49,868 nt of DNA, from positions 1-49,868 of the forward strand of contig NZ_AUBL01000034.1 in NCBI RefSeq assembly GCF_000429225.1. Reading direction: 5' to 3'. The position numbers were made by a program, and so were the translations under genes. Within the stretch, counting starts at the first letter, position 1; every line of letters begins with the position of its first letter. The notes under the pieces were generated by a model. The model did not search any database and was not told the origin of the DNA. It worked only from the letters and a program-made list of their open reading frames with translations. The stretch is from Actinomyces dentalis DSM 19115 (GTDB taxonomy: Bacteria; Actinomycetota; Actinomycetes; Actinomycetales; Actinomycetaceae). Below are positions 42,440 to 49,868 of the stretch, in pieces.

Positions 42440-44476
42440 ATGGCCCCTGCCCGCCCGTCCTTGAACGTCCCCCGGGCGCGCCGCGCCCTGCGCACCGGCC
42501 TGGCGGGCGCCGTCGTCCTCCTGGCCGTCGCCGCCGCGGCGCGACTGGTGTGGCCGAGCGGCCTCCACCTCGCCTTCATCCCCGACGACGCCGGCAACGC
42601 CCTCGGCACCGCCGAGGCCACCGGCGGCGACTTCCCCGAGGACGTGACGGTGCCGAGCATCCTGCCGATCCTGGGCCTCCGGGCGCTCAGCAGCCTCGTC
42701 CGGCGCAAGATGGACCTCGACGCGGGCGAGGACTGGGCGACCGGCGGACACCGGGCCGACGACGGCGGGTCCGGCGGCAATCGGGCGGTCGGCGGCCGCG
42801 CCGGAGACGGCCGGCCCGGCAACGGCCGGCTCAGCGCGGGAAGACGGGTCGCCGCCGTCCTGCACCTGGCGGTGGCCGCCCTCGTCCTGTGCCTCGGGGG
42901 CCGGGCGGCGACGGTCTGCGCGCGCCGGTGGGACACGATCGCCCGGGCCACGGGAATCGGCGTGACCGAGCTCCTCCTCATCGCCCTCATGGTGATCGGC
43001 CTGTCGCTCGCGGCCGCCGCCGGCGCGCTGGGCAACGCCCTGCACACGGCCCGCGGCGACGACCCCTCCCCCGGCGGGCGATGGCGCCCCGCGCGGTGGG
43101 CGGCCGTCGCCGCCCCGACGCTCGTCGCGGTGCTCGTCCTGGCCGGGAGCGCGGCCGTCGTGCAGCTGCGCAGCCCGGAGGACGCGCCCGCCACCCAGCG
43201 GACCGCCGTCGGACTGCCCGCGAACCCGACCAGTTTCTCCCCCGAACCGGCCTGGAGCCGGGACATCGCCGAGCTCACCGACGTCGTCGCCGGGGCGGCC
43301 GGCCCCCTCATCCTCACCCCGGACGGCCTCCAGGGCCTCGACCCCGCCGACGGCTCGCCGACCTGGACCTTCCGCCGCGAGAACATCACCCTGGCCTGCC
43401 CGGAGGAGGACGCCGAGAAGCCCGTCGTCGGCGACAGGCCCTGCCTCATCACGAGCCCCGACCGCAGTCACGCGGCCCTGCGCCTGCTCGGGCCCGGCGC
43501 CTTCCTCAAGGGCGCGCCCGAGTACCAGACCGTCGTGCTGGACACCGTCTCCGGCAGCCCGGTCATGGAGCATCTGAGCGAGGGCGGGCGGCTCCAGCTC
43601 ACCGACGACGCCGTCCTGGACGGGCGCAGCGCCTACAGCCTGAAGGACGGGTCCCTGATGTGGACGCTGCCGGAGGAGGACGACTACCCCCGCCCCGACC
43701 ACTACACCGGCCCGGCCGGCCACTCCTCCTTCGTCCTGGAGCTGTCCGACCCGTCCCAGGACGAGGGCTCGGGGGCGGTGACCACGACCCTGACGGTGGC
43801 CCCCGAATCGGACCCCGCGGCGGCGCGAACGGTCGACGACGTGCTGGCGACCGTTCACTACCACCTCGTGCTCAGCAACGGGTGGGGCACCGTCCTGGCC
43901 GACGGCGGGGCCCGGGCCGTCGGCCTCGACGCGCTCGCGGGCGTCGAGGGGGCCGATACCGCCACCGCGGACCTGGGCCCGGCCGTCGCCGTCAACGGCC
44001 GGGCGAGCCTGTCGACGAACCTGCTCGTCACCGTGCCACCACCGCCCGAGGGGACCCAGTGGGAGATCGACTCCTATGATCCCCCCGGCCCCGAGCCCGG
44101 CATGGTCGCGGCGGTCTTCGATCCGGCCACGGGCGCCGTCACCGAAGCGGCCCGCACCCCGGGTCTGGCGGCCGCGAGAGTCGGCATTGCGCTGCACGAG
44201 GCGGGCGACGGCGTCGAGACCCGCCTCACGATCACACCGGGCGACGGCGGCGCCGGCGTGAGCCTCCCGGTGGACGGCACGACCTCCTGCCTCGCCCCCG
44301 GCCGCAAGTCCTTCAACCCGTGGCTCGCCGACCTGGAGCGGGACCGGCTGAATCACAACGAGTCGGGCATCACCGCCCTCGGCGCCCCGGGGGTGACGCT
44401 GGTGGTTCAGATCACGGGCGAATCGGTCTGGTCACGCAACGTCCGGCTCCTCGCCTTCTCGGCGGGCGCCCCATGA
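42440..44476 (+). CDS. Four-helix membrane protein with extracytoplasmic propeller-like domain
   Basis: A 678-aa protein of unknown function. Membrane helices lie near residues 16-36, 137-157, 175-198 and 215-238; a Gly/Arg/Asp-rich loop separates the first two. Residues 250-678 show propeller-like blades: LILTPDGLQGLDPADGSPTWTF, TVVLDTVSGSPV, SLKDGSLMWTLPEE, AAVFDPATGAVTEAA. The same kind of blades occurs in the three paralogs at 25.3-29.5 kb, though similarity is weak. It is coupled by a 4-bp overlap to a lipoprotein gene, so the two probably act together at the membrane surface. Confidence 0.75.
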   Translation: MAPARPSLNVPRARRALRTGLAGAVVLLAVAAAARLVWPSGLHLAFIPDDAGNALGTAEATGGDFPEDVTVPSILPILGLRALSSLVRRKMDLDAGEDWATGGHRADDGGSGGNRAVGGRAGDGRPGNGRLSAGRRVAAVLHLAVAALVLCLGGRAATVCARRWDTIARATGIGVTELLLIALMVIGLSLAAAAGALGNALHTARGDDPSPGGRWRPARWAAVAAPTLVAVLVLAGSAAVVQLRSPEDAPATQRTAVGLPANPTSFSPEPAWSRDIAELTDVVAGAAGPLILTPDGLQGLDPADGSPTWTFRRENITLACPEEDAEKPVVGDRPCLITSPDRSHAALRLLGPGAFLKGAPEYQTVVLDTVSGSPVMEHLSEGGRLQLTDDAVLDGRSAYSLKDGSLMWTLPEEDDYPRPDHYTGPAGHSSFVLELSDPSQDEGSGAVTTTLTVAPESDPAAARTVDDVLATVHYHLVLSNGWGTVLADGGARAVGLDALAGVEGADTATADLGPAVAVNGRASLSTNLLVTVPPPPEGTQWEIDSYDPPGPEPGMVAAVFDPATGAVTEAARTPGLAAARVGIALHEAGDGVETRLTITPGDGGAGVSLPVDGTTSCLAPGRKSFNPWLADLERDRLNHNESGITALGAPGVTLVVQITGESVWSRNVRLLAFSAGAP

Positions 44477-45462
44477 GCCCCGCCCCGCGCCCGGCCCTGC
44501 GCCTTCCGCGCCTTCTGATGGCGTGCGCGCTGGCCCTCGCACTCGTCCTCGCGCCGAGCGCCTGCACGCCGGGCCGAACCGACGCCGTCGTGACGACGAT
44601 CTCCGCCCAGCGCGCCGAGGAGGAGAGCGCGACGGCCAGTGCCGACTGCACGAACGCCCTCGAGACCGGATCGGGGACGGTCGCCCTGCTCTCCCTCTCC
44701 TCGACCGCGTCGCGCGACTCGACCCTGGTGGTCAGCCGGGACGCGGACGACCGGATCCAGTGGGCGGTTCTCATCGACCGGCCGACGGCGTGCATCCGGG
44801 CCCTCAGCGACTATCCCGGTAAACCGCAGGACGGGGCCGAGAGCATACTGGACAACACCATGGGCAATAACCCCGTCTCCTACGCGGTCCTCAGTCCCGA
44901 CGGCGCCCGCCTGTCCCTCATCCTCCTGCCCGAGGCCGTCGGCGACGTCGCGCAGCAGCGCACCGAGGTGGTGGTCCTCGACACCGCCACGGGCGGTCTC
45001 GTGCGGCGGGCCGAGGTCACGGGCCTCGTGCTGGGGCAGGCGCTCACCGATGACGCCCTCGCGGTCCAGACCGCGCGGGCGCCCTTCCCCGGCGGTGCCG
45101 GCCAGGGCCTCATCAGCGTCTTCCCCCTGGGTGATCCAACGGCACCGGGCTCCTCCTTCCCCAGCGGGCAGTGGCTCGCGGGGGCGGGCCGGACATCCCT
45201 GCTCCTGTCACCGCAGAGCATGTCCCTGGGCAACCAGAGTCCCAGCGGCATCCCGGTGACGCTCACGGCCGTCGACGTCCGGGGAACCGAGGTCGCGCGC
45301 ATCGCAGGCATCAGAGAACTTCGGCCCGATCGCACCGTATTCGTCTTCACCTCCCCGGCCGACGCCGCCCGGCGGGCCGTCGAGCCGCCGTCGGCTGAGA
45401 ATGATCCACATCCGTACGACGTCGAGGCGAGCCCGGTTCCACTCGATCAGCTGGCGCCCTGA
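44473..45462 (+). CDS. Lipoprotein, hypothetical
   Basis: A 329-aa protein with a clear lipoprotein signal: basic start, hydrophobic LLMACALALALVLAP, lipobox PSAC (Cys at about residue 32). The mature part has beta-rich stretches (DSTLVVSRDADDRIQWAVLIDRP, VSYAVLSPDGARLSLILLP, TEVVVLDTATGGLVRRAEV) suggesting a propeller-like fold. It is coupled to the membrane protein upstream. The last 116 bp overlap a convergent truncated gene. Confidence 0.8.
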   Translation: MSPAPRPALRLPRLLMACALALALVLAPSACTPGRTDAVVTTISAQRAEEESATASADCTNALETGSGTVALLSLSSTASRDSTLVVSRDADDRIQWAVLIDRPTACIRALSDYPGKPQDGAESILDNTMGNNPVSYAVLSPDGARLSLILLPEAVGDVAQQRTEVVVLDTATGGLVRRAEVTGLVLGQALTDDALAVQTARAPFPGGAGQGLISVFPLGDPTAPGSSFPSGQWLAGAGRTSLLLSPQSMSLGNQSPSGIPVTLTAVDVRGTEVARIAGIRELRPDRTVFVFTSPADAARRAVEPPSAENDPHPYDVEASPVPLDQLAP

Positions 45463-45829
45463 CCCTCCCGACGGTCTGGACAAGGCGGGAGAAGTACTCG
45501 TCGGCGATTCGTTCGACGTCATCACTGTCGAGAATCGTCAGAACATGATCGAGATAGAAGTCCTGGGGACGGCGCCGTCGGGCGCGCGCAATGTCCTCCC
45601 AGCGGCCCTCCCGCGTTTTCACCCGGAAGTAATTCACCCAGGCCAGATAGATGTTCTTGGGAACCCCGGGAAGCGGCCTGCGCGCCGACGTCCCGTCCGG
45701 ATCGACGCTGAGGAAACGCGTGGCGACCCGAGAGTCGGCGCCGCGCCCGGTTGCGGCTATGACGCCCACGTTACGCGGTTCATTGGCAACACGGTCGGCC
45801 ACATGCTTGACAACGTAGAGCTCGGTCAT
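45347..45829 (-). CDS. Truncated conserved hypothetical protein
   Basis: The first 115 residues (ELYVVKHVADRVANEPRNVGVIA..., NIYLAWVNYFRVKTREGRWEDI, FYLDHVLTILDSDDVERIADEYFSRLV) look like the N-terminal half of a DUF3037-like family with NEPxNxGV near the start. From about 45480 the frame becomes Arg/Pro-rich and antisense to the lipoprotein gene, so the true C-terminal half seems lost. GGAGG precedes ATG 45829 at nine bases. Confidence 0.55.
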   Translation of the reverse strand: MTELYVVKHVADRVANEPRNVGVIAATGRGADSRVATRFLSVDPDGTSARRPLPGVPKNIYLAWVNYFRVKTREGRWEDIARARRRRPQDFYLDHVLTILDSDDVERIADEYFSRLVQTVGRVRAPADRVEPGSPRRRTDVDHSQPTAARRPAGRRRPGR

Positions 45830-45844
45830 TCGAAATCGCCTCCA

Positions 45845-46003
45845 TCACTGAAGAGAAGATCTGGGCCGCTCGAGACAGAGCGACTCGTGCGATCCTCGCG
45901 TCGAGTGCTGCGAGTCGGCCGACCCGCCCGGGTCGTCCTCATGGATGGGGATGAGATCCGTAACCGTCATCCCCGGCATGCGCCTCAGAGCCATGCGTCT
46001 CAT
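45845..46003 (-). CDS. Small hypothetical protein
   Basis: A 52-aa frame whose ATG overlaps the stop of a 29-codon leader frame by 4 bp (ATGA), and which ends 15 bp before the truncated gene at 45829. The start reads MRRMALRRMPGMTVTDLIP. No family is recognised. Confidence 0.4.
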   Translation of the reverse strand: MRRMALRRMPGMTVTDLIPIHEDDPGGSADSQHSTRGSHESLCLERPRSSLQ

Positions 46004-46089
46004 GGCCGCACCTCCCGCACGCACCGCGAGTCGGAGGCGATCGACGTCGAACCGCAGCATCGCGGCCCCCTGATCAGTTGGCGGGTCAT
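46000..46089 (-). CDS. 29-aa Cys-containing leader peptide candidate
   Basis: MTRQLIRGPRCCG at the start, with three Cys in total. The ATG at 46089 lies exactly six bases after TAGAGT, the leaderless layout seen across the window, and its stop overlaps the next start. Leaderless Cys-rich leader peptides that attenuate downstream genes are known in mycobacteria; with only three Cys this is tentative. Confidence 0.35.
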   Translation of the reverse strand: MTRQLIRGPRCCGSTSIASDSRCVREVRP

Positions 46090-46095
46090 GAGGCG

Positions 46096-46101
46096 ACTCT
46101 A
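46096..46101 (-). promoter_or_regulatory. -10 box for leaderless leader-peptide operon
   Basis: TAGAGT on the minus strand, six bases, then the ATG at 46089. Confidence 0.45.
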
Positions 46102-46286
46102 CCCCGGCATCACCGCCGAAGGCCCGTTACGGCCACCTCCGTCGTCGTTCTCCGCGAGATTCTGCGGTTCCCCATCCGCCGGCAAAACGCTCGACGGCGG
46201 ACTCCCCGGGCGGGCATCATTCCGCTCAACGAGATCGCACCGTCAGAAGGAGTCCCATGTCATTGCCGCACCGGGGCGCATCGTCA

Positions 46287-46292
46287 CATGAT
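46287..46292 (+). promoter_or_regulatory. -10 box for orphan antitoxin gene
   Basis: CATGAT, six bases (GGGCCC), then the ATG at 46299. Confidence 0.45.
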
Positions 46293-46298
46293 GGGCCC

Positions 46299-46532
46299 AT
46301 GCACACCACGATCGATCTGTCTCCCGCGGCCCACGAACGGATCAAGGCGAGCGCGGCGGCCCGCGGCGTGTCCATGTCGCGGTTCCTCAGCGACGGTGTG
46401 CAGGCCCACATCGACCAGATCGCCCCACCGGAGCCACTCCACCTCGACCCACTCACCGGCCTGCCCACCATCGAAAGCAACCAGCCGATCAACTCGCGGA
46501 AGACCCCCAGCCTCCTCACAGACAACGACTGA
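46299..46532 (+). CDS. Orphan ribbon-helix-helix antitoxin
   Basis: A 77-aa protein with an N-terminal RHH stretch (TIDLSPAAHERIKASAAARGVSMSRFLSDGVQAHI) and a DPLTGLPTI tail typical of VapB-like antitoxins. Usually a PIN toxin starts within a few bases of the stop; none is found in the following 780 bp, so the toxin has been lost. Confidence 0.7.
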   Translation: MHTTIDLSPAAHERIKASAAARGVSMSRFLSDGVQAHIDQIAPPEPLHLDPLTGLPTIESNQPINSRKTPSLLTDND

Positions 46533-47315
46533 ACAGCCGACCCGGGCGCCAGCGCCCCATCACCCCCGACCGACCACGGGCATCGCGAACGCGCCCGCGC
46601 ACAGCCGGGCGCCCCACAGCGTCCCTCACCCCGTACCGCGCAGAGGGAAGTATGCGCAAGTAAACCCTGCTCGCCCGCGGCGATCCTCCGCGGAAGACCA
46701 CCATAGGCGCAGGTCGTGCAGGACGGTCAGGTCCTGGCCGGGATCGTCGGCCGCGGCGATGAGGTCGCCCTCGAAACCAGGGGTCAGGACCCCGGTGAGG
46801 CCAGCACGTCCGATGGCGGCGGCCCGGGAGGCGGCAGCGGCAGCACCTCGGCGCGAGGCGGGCCACGGCCTTCATGAACATGGTGTTCTGGGAGGATCGT
46901 TCCAACCCGCACTCGATCGCGCCGCCGTCAGAACCGCGGAATCACAAGGAAATCGCCGAGCGCATCCGATGTGTCGACCCGAACGATCCTCCCAGGGCGC
47001 CAAAACCGAGATTCGTCGGGACCTCCGACCGCTCCTGACGCGTCATGTGAACGGATCCGGGCGGCCGCTCCTGCGGTGAACCGCCGCCCTCTGAACGAGC
47101 CTTCTGACTTGCCCAGATCGACTTCGCGACGATCCCGACGGCAATGCCCATCAAGCGGCGTGAGAATGATTCGCAGCCCCTGCCCTCGTCAACTCATAAG
47201 GATCTTCATCCCGCATTCCCGGAGAATCGATTCCTTCATCCGCCATCAACGCCTCGCACATGACCCAACAGACACCATGGAAGGCGGTCCCGGCGTCCGG
47301 TGCTACCATGGCCCC
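46533..47315. other. 783-bp stretch without a clear gene
   Basis: No frame combines a credible start with protein-like sequence. On the minus strand about 46860-46690 can be read as LTGVLTPGFEGDLIAAADDP and following residues, which looks like a decayed gene fragment with no recognised family. The rest appears degenerate. Confidence 0.5.
47304..47309 (+). promoter_or_regulatory. -10 box for leaderless 94-aa gene
   Basis: TACCAT, six bases (GGCCCC), then the ATG at 47316. Confidence 0.45.
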
Positions 47316-47600
47316 ATGACCGACTCCATTGCGATCGCACGGCTCAATGCCGAGGCCGCACGAGTCGTCACCAACATCACATCCGATGTCGCGAATCTCG
47401 AAGAAGGCAGTACCGACCCTCCCGGTCGTCCTCATGAGTTCCAGTCGGTGACCCGCAGCACAGCAGGAGTTGACGCCCAGGGCGGGAAGGATGCTAAGCG
47501 CCATCGACATGAAGATGAGAAGATGACTGGCGATACGGACCGCTGGATCGTCTGCTTCATCGATGTCCCGCGAAGCCGCTACGAGGAGGAGTCCCGATGA
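47316..47600 (+). CDS. Hypothetical protein, coupled to HXXEE gene
   Basis: A 94-aa polar protein (start MTDSIAIARLNAEAARVV; His/Lys/Asp-rich middle; WIVCFIDVPRSRYEEE end). It overlaps the HXXEE membrane gene by 4 bp. No family is recognised; it may be a shortened regulator since HXXEE genes are often preceded by one. Confidence 0.55.
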   Translation: MTDSIAIARLNAEAARVVTNITSDVANLEEGSTDPPGRPHEFQSVTRSTAGVDAQGGKDAKRHRHEDEKMTGDTDRWIVCFIDVPRSRYEEESR

Positions 47601-48115
47601 GCATAGGCACGTTCGCATTCATCACGATCACGCTCTTCATGATTCACGAGTTCGACGAGATCATTTTCATCCGTCGGTACATCGACGAGCATGCGAACGA
47701 TGAGCGCTACGCGTCGGAGATGTTCATCGCGGGGGCGGGCAGTTACCCGTCGACCGAATCGATAGCAGCGAAGATCTGCGAGGAGTTCATCGTCTCAAGT
47801 CTCATCCTATCGGTCGGGATTATCCTGGGCTCGGTTGAGACCATAGCCGCCACCTTCATCGCCTACGCCCTGCACCTCGTCGCTCATATCCGCGAAGCCC
47901 TCGTCTTCCCCGGATGGGCGCCGGGGAGCCGGACCGCCGTGTTCACTTCCCCACTGGTGGTGGCGACGCTGGGGATCGCATTCGTCACATTCCCTGTCAA
48001 CTACCCACTACTGGCCATTCTCACGGTCGTAATCGGCGCCGCACTGCTGATGAACCTGGGGTTTCTGCACAGAATGACGGGCAAGATCGACGAGTCGATT
48101 TCGAAGGCGGCCTGA
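47597..48115 (+). CDS. HXXEE-domain membrane protein
   Basis: A 172-aa protein with four or five membrane helices. The signature is the first-helix MIHEFDEIIF (His, then Asp-Glu in place of Glu-Glu) and a second LHLVAHIREALVFPGW block, as in HXXEE proteins, which are of unknown function and possibly metal-binding. Base composition is noticeably less GC-rich than the left two thirds of the window. Confidence 0.75.
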   Translation: MSIGTFAFITITLFMIHEFDEIIFIRRYIDEHANDERYASEMFIAGAGSYPSTESIAAKICEEFIVSSLILSVGIILGSVETIAATFIAYALHLVAHIREALVFPGWAPGSRTAVFTSPLVVATLGIAFVTFPVNYPLLAILTVVIGAALLMNLGFLHRMTGKIDESISKAA

Positions 48116-48176
48116 CAATCGCAAAGTTTCCGGGTGTTCGGTCATCCGATGCGCGGGGCTCGGGTCAGACGATCGA

Positions 48177-48599
48177 TCAGGCGGGACTCCGGATGGCGAA
48201 CCCTGCGGCGTCGGCTGCCGATGGCGCCTGGATCTGACGCCACCAGGCGCCGATCCCCGTTTCGACCACGCGCTGGCCGGCGACGACGGCGACCGCCTCG
48301 CGCCTGTGCCCGCGGTGGGTGCCGATGACGGTGAACCACGGTTCGATGGTGGCGGCGCGCAGGACTTCGCAGCCCTCGGGATCCTGGGCGAGGTGCGAGA
48401 CGACGGCGGCCAGCGGCACGGGCCATGTGCCCAGGTCGATGCCGGTGTCGGCGTGGGCCTCAAGGAGTTCGGCGACGAGGAGCATGACGACGTCGTAGGA
48501 GTCGGCGCGGGACCAGGTCTGCTGGAGCATCCGGGACAGCGTCGCCGCCTGTCTCAGGACCTGCTCCTGCTCGGGTGTGGCGGTGGTGTGCGCGCTCAT
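48177..48599 (-). CDS. Hypothetical protein
   Basis: A 140-aa protein, helical N-terminal half (EQVLRQAATLSRMLQQTWSRADSYDVVMLLVAELLEA) and a beta-rich second half (EPWFTVIGTHRGHRREAVAVVAGQRVVETGIGAWWRQI). Start ATG 48599 is fixed by GAGGAGGA four bases upstream. No family is recognised. Confidence 0.65.
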   Translation of the reverse strand: MSAHTTATPEQEQVLRQAATLSRMLQQTWSRADSYDVVMLLVAELLEAHADTGIDLGTWPVPLAAVVSHLAQDPEGCEVLRAATIEPWFTVIGTHRGHRREAVAVVAGQRVVETGIGAWWRQIQAPSAADAAGFAIRSPA

Positions 48600-48719
48600 G
48601 GCGTCCTCCTCGATGGCCGGATGTACTCGGGTCACGAGAAGTGTGAGCTCGGCGTCGTAGCTTGCTGGTAGCTCGCGCGTGCCGAGCCCGGATGCGGGTG
48701 TTGATGGCAGACTGGAGGC

Positions 48720-48968
48720 ATGGCGCACAGGAACGACCTGCCCGACTGGATCGTCGAGGCTCTCCAGAGTCTTGGCGGGGCGGGGACGATCGTTGAGATC
48801 TCGCGGGCGGTCTGGGATCGGCACGAGGATGATCTGCGGGAGTCGGGCGATCTCTTCTACACCTGGCAGTACGACCTGCGCTGGGCCGGCCTCAAGTTGA
48901 GGAAGGCCGACGTCCTCCTCCCCGCTTCGGACGAGGAGCGCGGCGTGTGGCGACTCCGGGTGAGGTGA
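48720..48968 (+). CDS. Small winged-helix-like hypothetical protein
   Basis: An 82-aa protein: LPDWIVEALQSLGGAGTIVEISRAVWDRHEDDL, then FYTWQYDLRWAGLKLRKADVL and GVWRL. The pattern is that of a HARE/winged-helix DNA-binding module found as a stand-alone protein near restriction or defence genes. GGAGG lies close to ATG 48720. Confidence 0.65.
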   Translation: MAHRNDLPDWIVEALQSLGGAGTIVEISRAVWDRHEDDLRESGDLFYTWQYDLRWAGLKLRKADVLLPASDEERGVWRLRVR

Positions 48969-49177
48969 CGCTGCTGAAGGACTCCGTAGGACGGCACGAA
49001 CACCGTACATGTCGGCTCTACTTATCCCTCCTCATACTGTACTATCACACCAATCCGAATTCTCGAACCGACATTTTTGGCAAGAAAGATTCACCGTACC
49101 CTATAAATATACCCGAACACCCTCAAACTAACTCTTGACACCTCACTCTCGGTGACAACACGGTGAAAGGATCCACA

Positions 49178-49420
49178 ATGGCTAAACTGAGAACCCTTGA
49201 AAAAGGCACGCAGAACGTACGGGTTCATGCGAGTGAGGTTGACTGTACATACCAGGTCGTTACGGGTGATGATGGGCGAACTTACCTTCATCTCTCAACC
49301 TTCGGTTCGGATAAACGGAAGAGCCATCCGAAGGTAAGTCAGACGATCCAGTTAGATCAAACCATTGCCGCCAAACTCCTTGAAGTGATCAAGAATACTT
49401 TTCCCGGCATCGGCAACTGA
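49178..49420 (+). CDS. Small conserved protein of transferred, AT-rich segment
   Basis: An 80-aa protein (KLRTLEKGTQNVRVHASEVDCTY, LSTFGSDKRKSHPKVSQTIQLD, KLLEVIKNTFPG). Such short proteins often accompany restriction-modification or other defence genes; the function is not known. GC content here is far below the rest of the window, so the gene was probably acquired. GAAAGGA precedes ATG 49178, and TTGACA at 49135-49140 may be its -35 box; the 49000-49177 leader is AT-rich and otherwise empty. Confidence 0.65.
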   Translation: MAKLRTLEKGTQNVRVHASEVDCTYQVVTGDDGRTYLHLSTFGSDKRKSHPKVSQTIQLDQTIAAKLLEVIKNTFPGIGN

Positions 49421-49449
49421 TTTAAACGATAAGTCTTTCTTACCATGAA

Positions 49450-49868
49450 GGTTATTCTGGGTGTGTCCTGGGTCATTTCCGGGGGGCGATATGATGATGG
49501 CCCATCCCCGTGGGGTATCATGGGCGTCTGAGAAACAACAGCCATGACCCCGGAAGGAGTGGGCCATCATGATGGAGTGTACCACGGGATTGACCGATGA
49601 TGAGTTCGACGGGCTGCTCGCCTGGCTGCGCGAGGAGGGGGTCGAGGGGTATCCGCCGATCCTGGGCCTGTCCGGGTCTTTGCGGGCGACTTTGATGTAC
49701 CTGCGTCAGAACATCGTGCAGGCGGTGATCGGAGAGATCCTGGGTGTGTCGCAGCCCACTGTTTCGCGGGCCATCAAGGCCCTGACGGAGGCGCTCTCCC
49801 GGACCCTGGTGGTCCTGCTGCTCACGGCCGAGGAGGTGCCCCGGGACTGCGACTACGTGGTGGACGGC
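49450..49868 (+). mobile_element. Insertion sequence, IS5-like, left part only
   Basis: Transposase gene plus upstream sequence with TTCCGGGG (49477-49484) facing CCCCGGAA (49548-49555) and a hairpin around CCCCGTGGGG. The exact left terminus cannot be fixed because the right end lies outside the window. Confidence 0.6.
49569..49868 (+). CDS. Transposase, IS5-type with N-terminal HTH, 3' end outside window
   Basis: The first 100 residues are present: TDDEFDGLLAWLREEG, LRATLMYLRQNIVQAVIGEILGVSQPTVSRAIKAL (helix-turn-helix) and DYVVDG, which in the family begins the DDE domain with its first catalytic Asp. AGGAG lies upstream of the tandem ATGs at 49569 and 49572. The catalytic remainder is beyond the right edge. 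Confidence 0.85.
   Translation, partial: MMECTTGLTDDEFDGLLAWLREEGVEGYPPILGLSGSLRATLMYLRQNIVQAVIGEILGVSQPTVSRAIKALTEALSRTLVVLLLTAEEVPRDCDYVVDG

Overview
This is a very GC-rich stretch with strong third-position GC codon bias, a SAM-I type riboswitch of the actinobacterial kind, and many genes whose start codon lies 6-7 bases after a TANNNT-like -10 box (leaderless transcription). Together these point to a chromosomal segment of a high-GC actinobacterium. The flavour of the gene set fits Actinomycetaceae (Actinomyces or a relative), but that last step is inference.

Left part (1-13.3 kb): a large NB-ARC/TPR signalling ATPase runs off the left edge. It is followed by a uracil/xanthine permease, a small membrane protein, a sirtuin flanked by two paralogous class-I glutamine amidotransferase-like proteins (one with and one without the catalytic Cys and His), a divergent purine nucleoside phosphorylase-like protein, a four-gene membrane/XRE-regulator operon behind a palindromic operator, and the helicase HrpB.

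The 13.2-15.2 kb interval is the oddest non-coding part. A perfect 301-bp inverted repeat flanks a 1.1-kb core that contains a 20-bp-periodic palindromic array. A second copy of that array, with its arms exchanged, lies at 32.4 kb. Next come tRNA-Ser(CGA), a sugar O-acetyltransferase and the tRNA adenosine deaminase TadA.

Middle (16.8-35.7 kb): a BCCT osmolyte transporter; a peptide-type ABC transporter divergent from a histidine kinase whose response regulator follows, with an internally deleted MazF remnant between them; uracil phosphoribosyltransferase; three tandem paralogous membrane-anchored propeller-like proteins of unknown function; a cysteine hydrolase divergent from a GlxA-like regulator; a VapBC toxin-antitoxin pair; and the methionine importer MetNIQ under a SAM riboswitch.

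Right part (35.9-49.9 kb): an alpha/beta hydrolase, a tyrosine phosphatase, a TetR regulator, a YjdF-family protein with a structured leader, a membrane protein, an M20 amidohydrolase, and a membrane propeller protein coupled to a lipoprotein. From about 45.3 kb the sequence becomes accessory in character: lower GC, truncated genes, an orphan antitoxin, a possible leader peptide, an HXXEE membrane protein, and the start of an IS5-type transposase cut off by the right edge.
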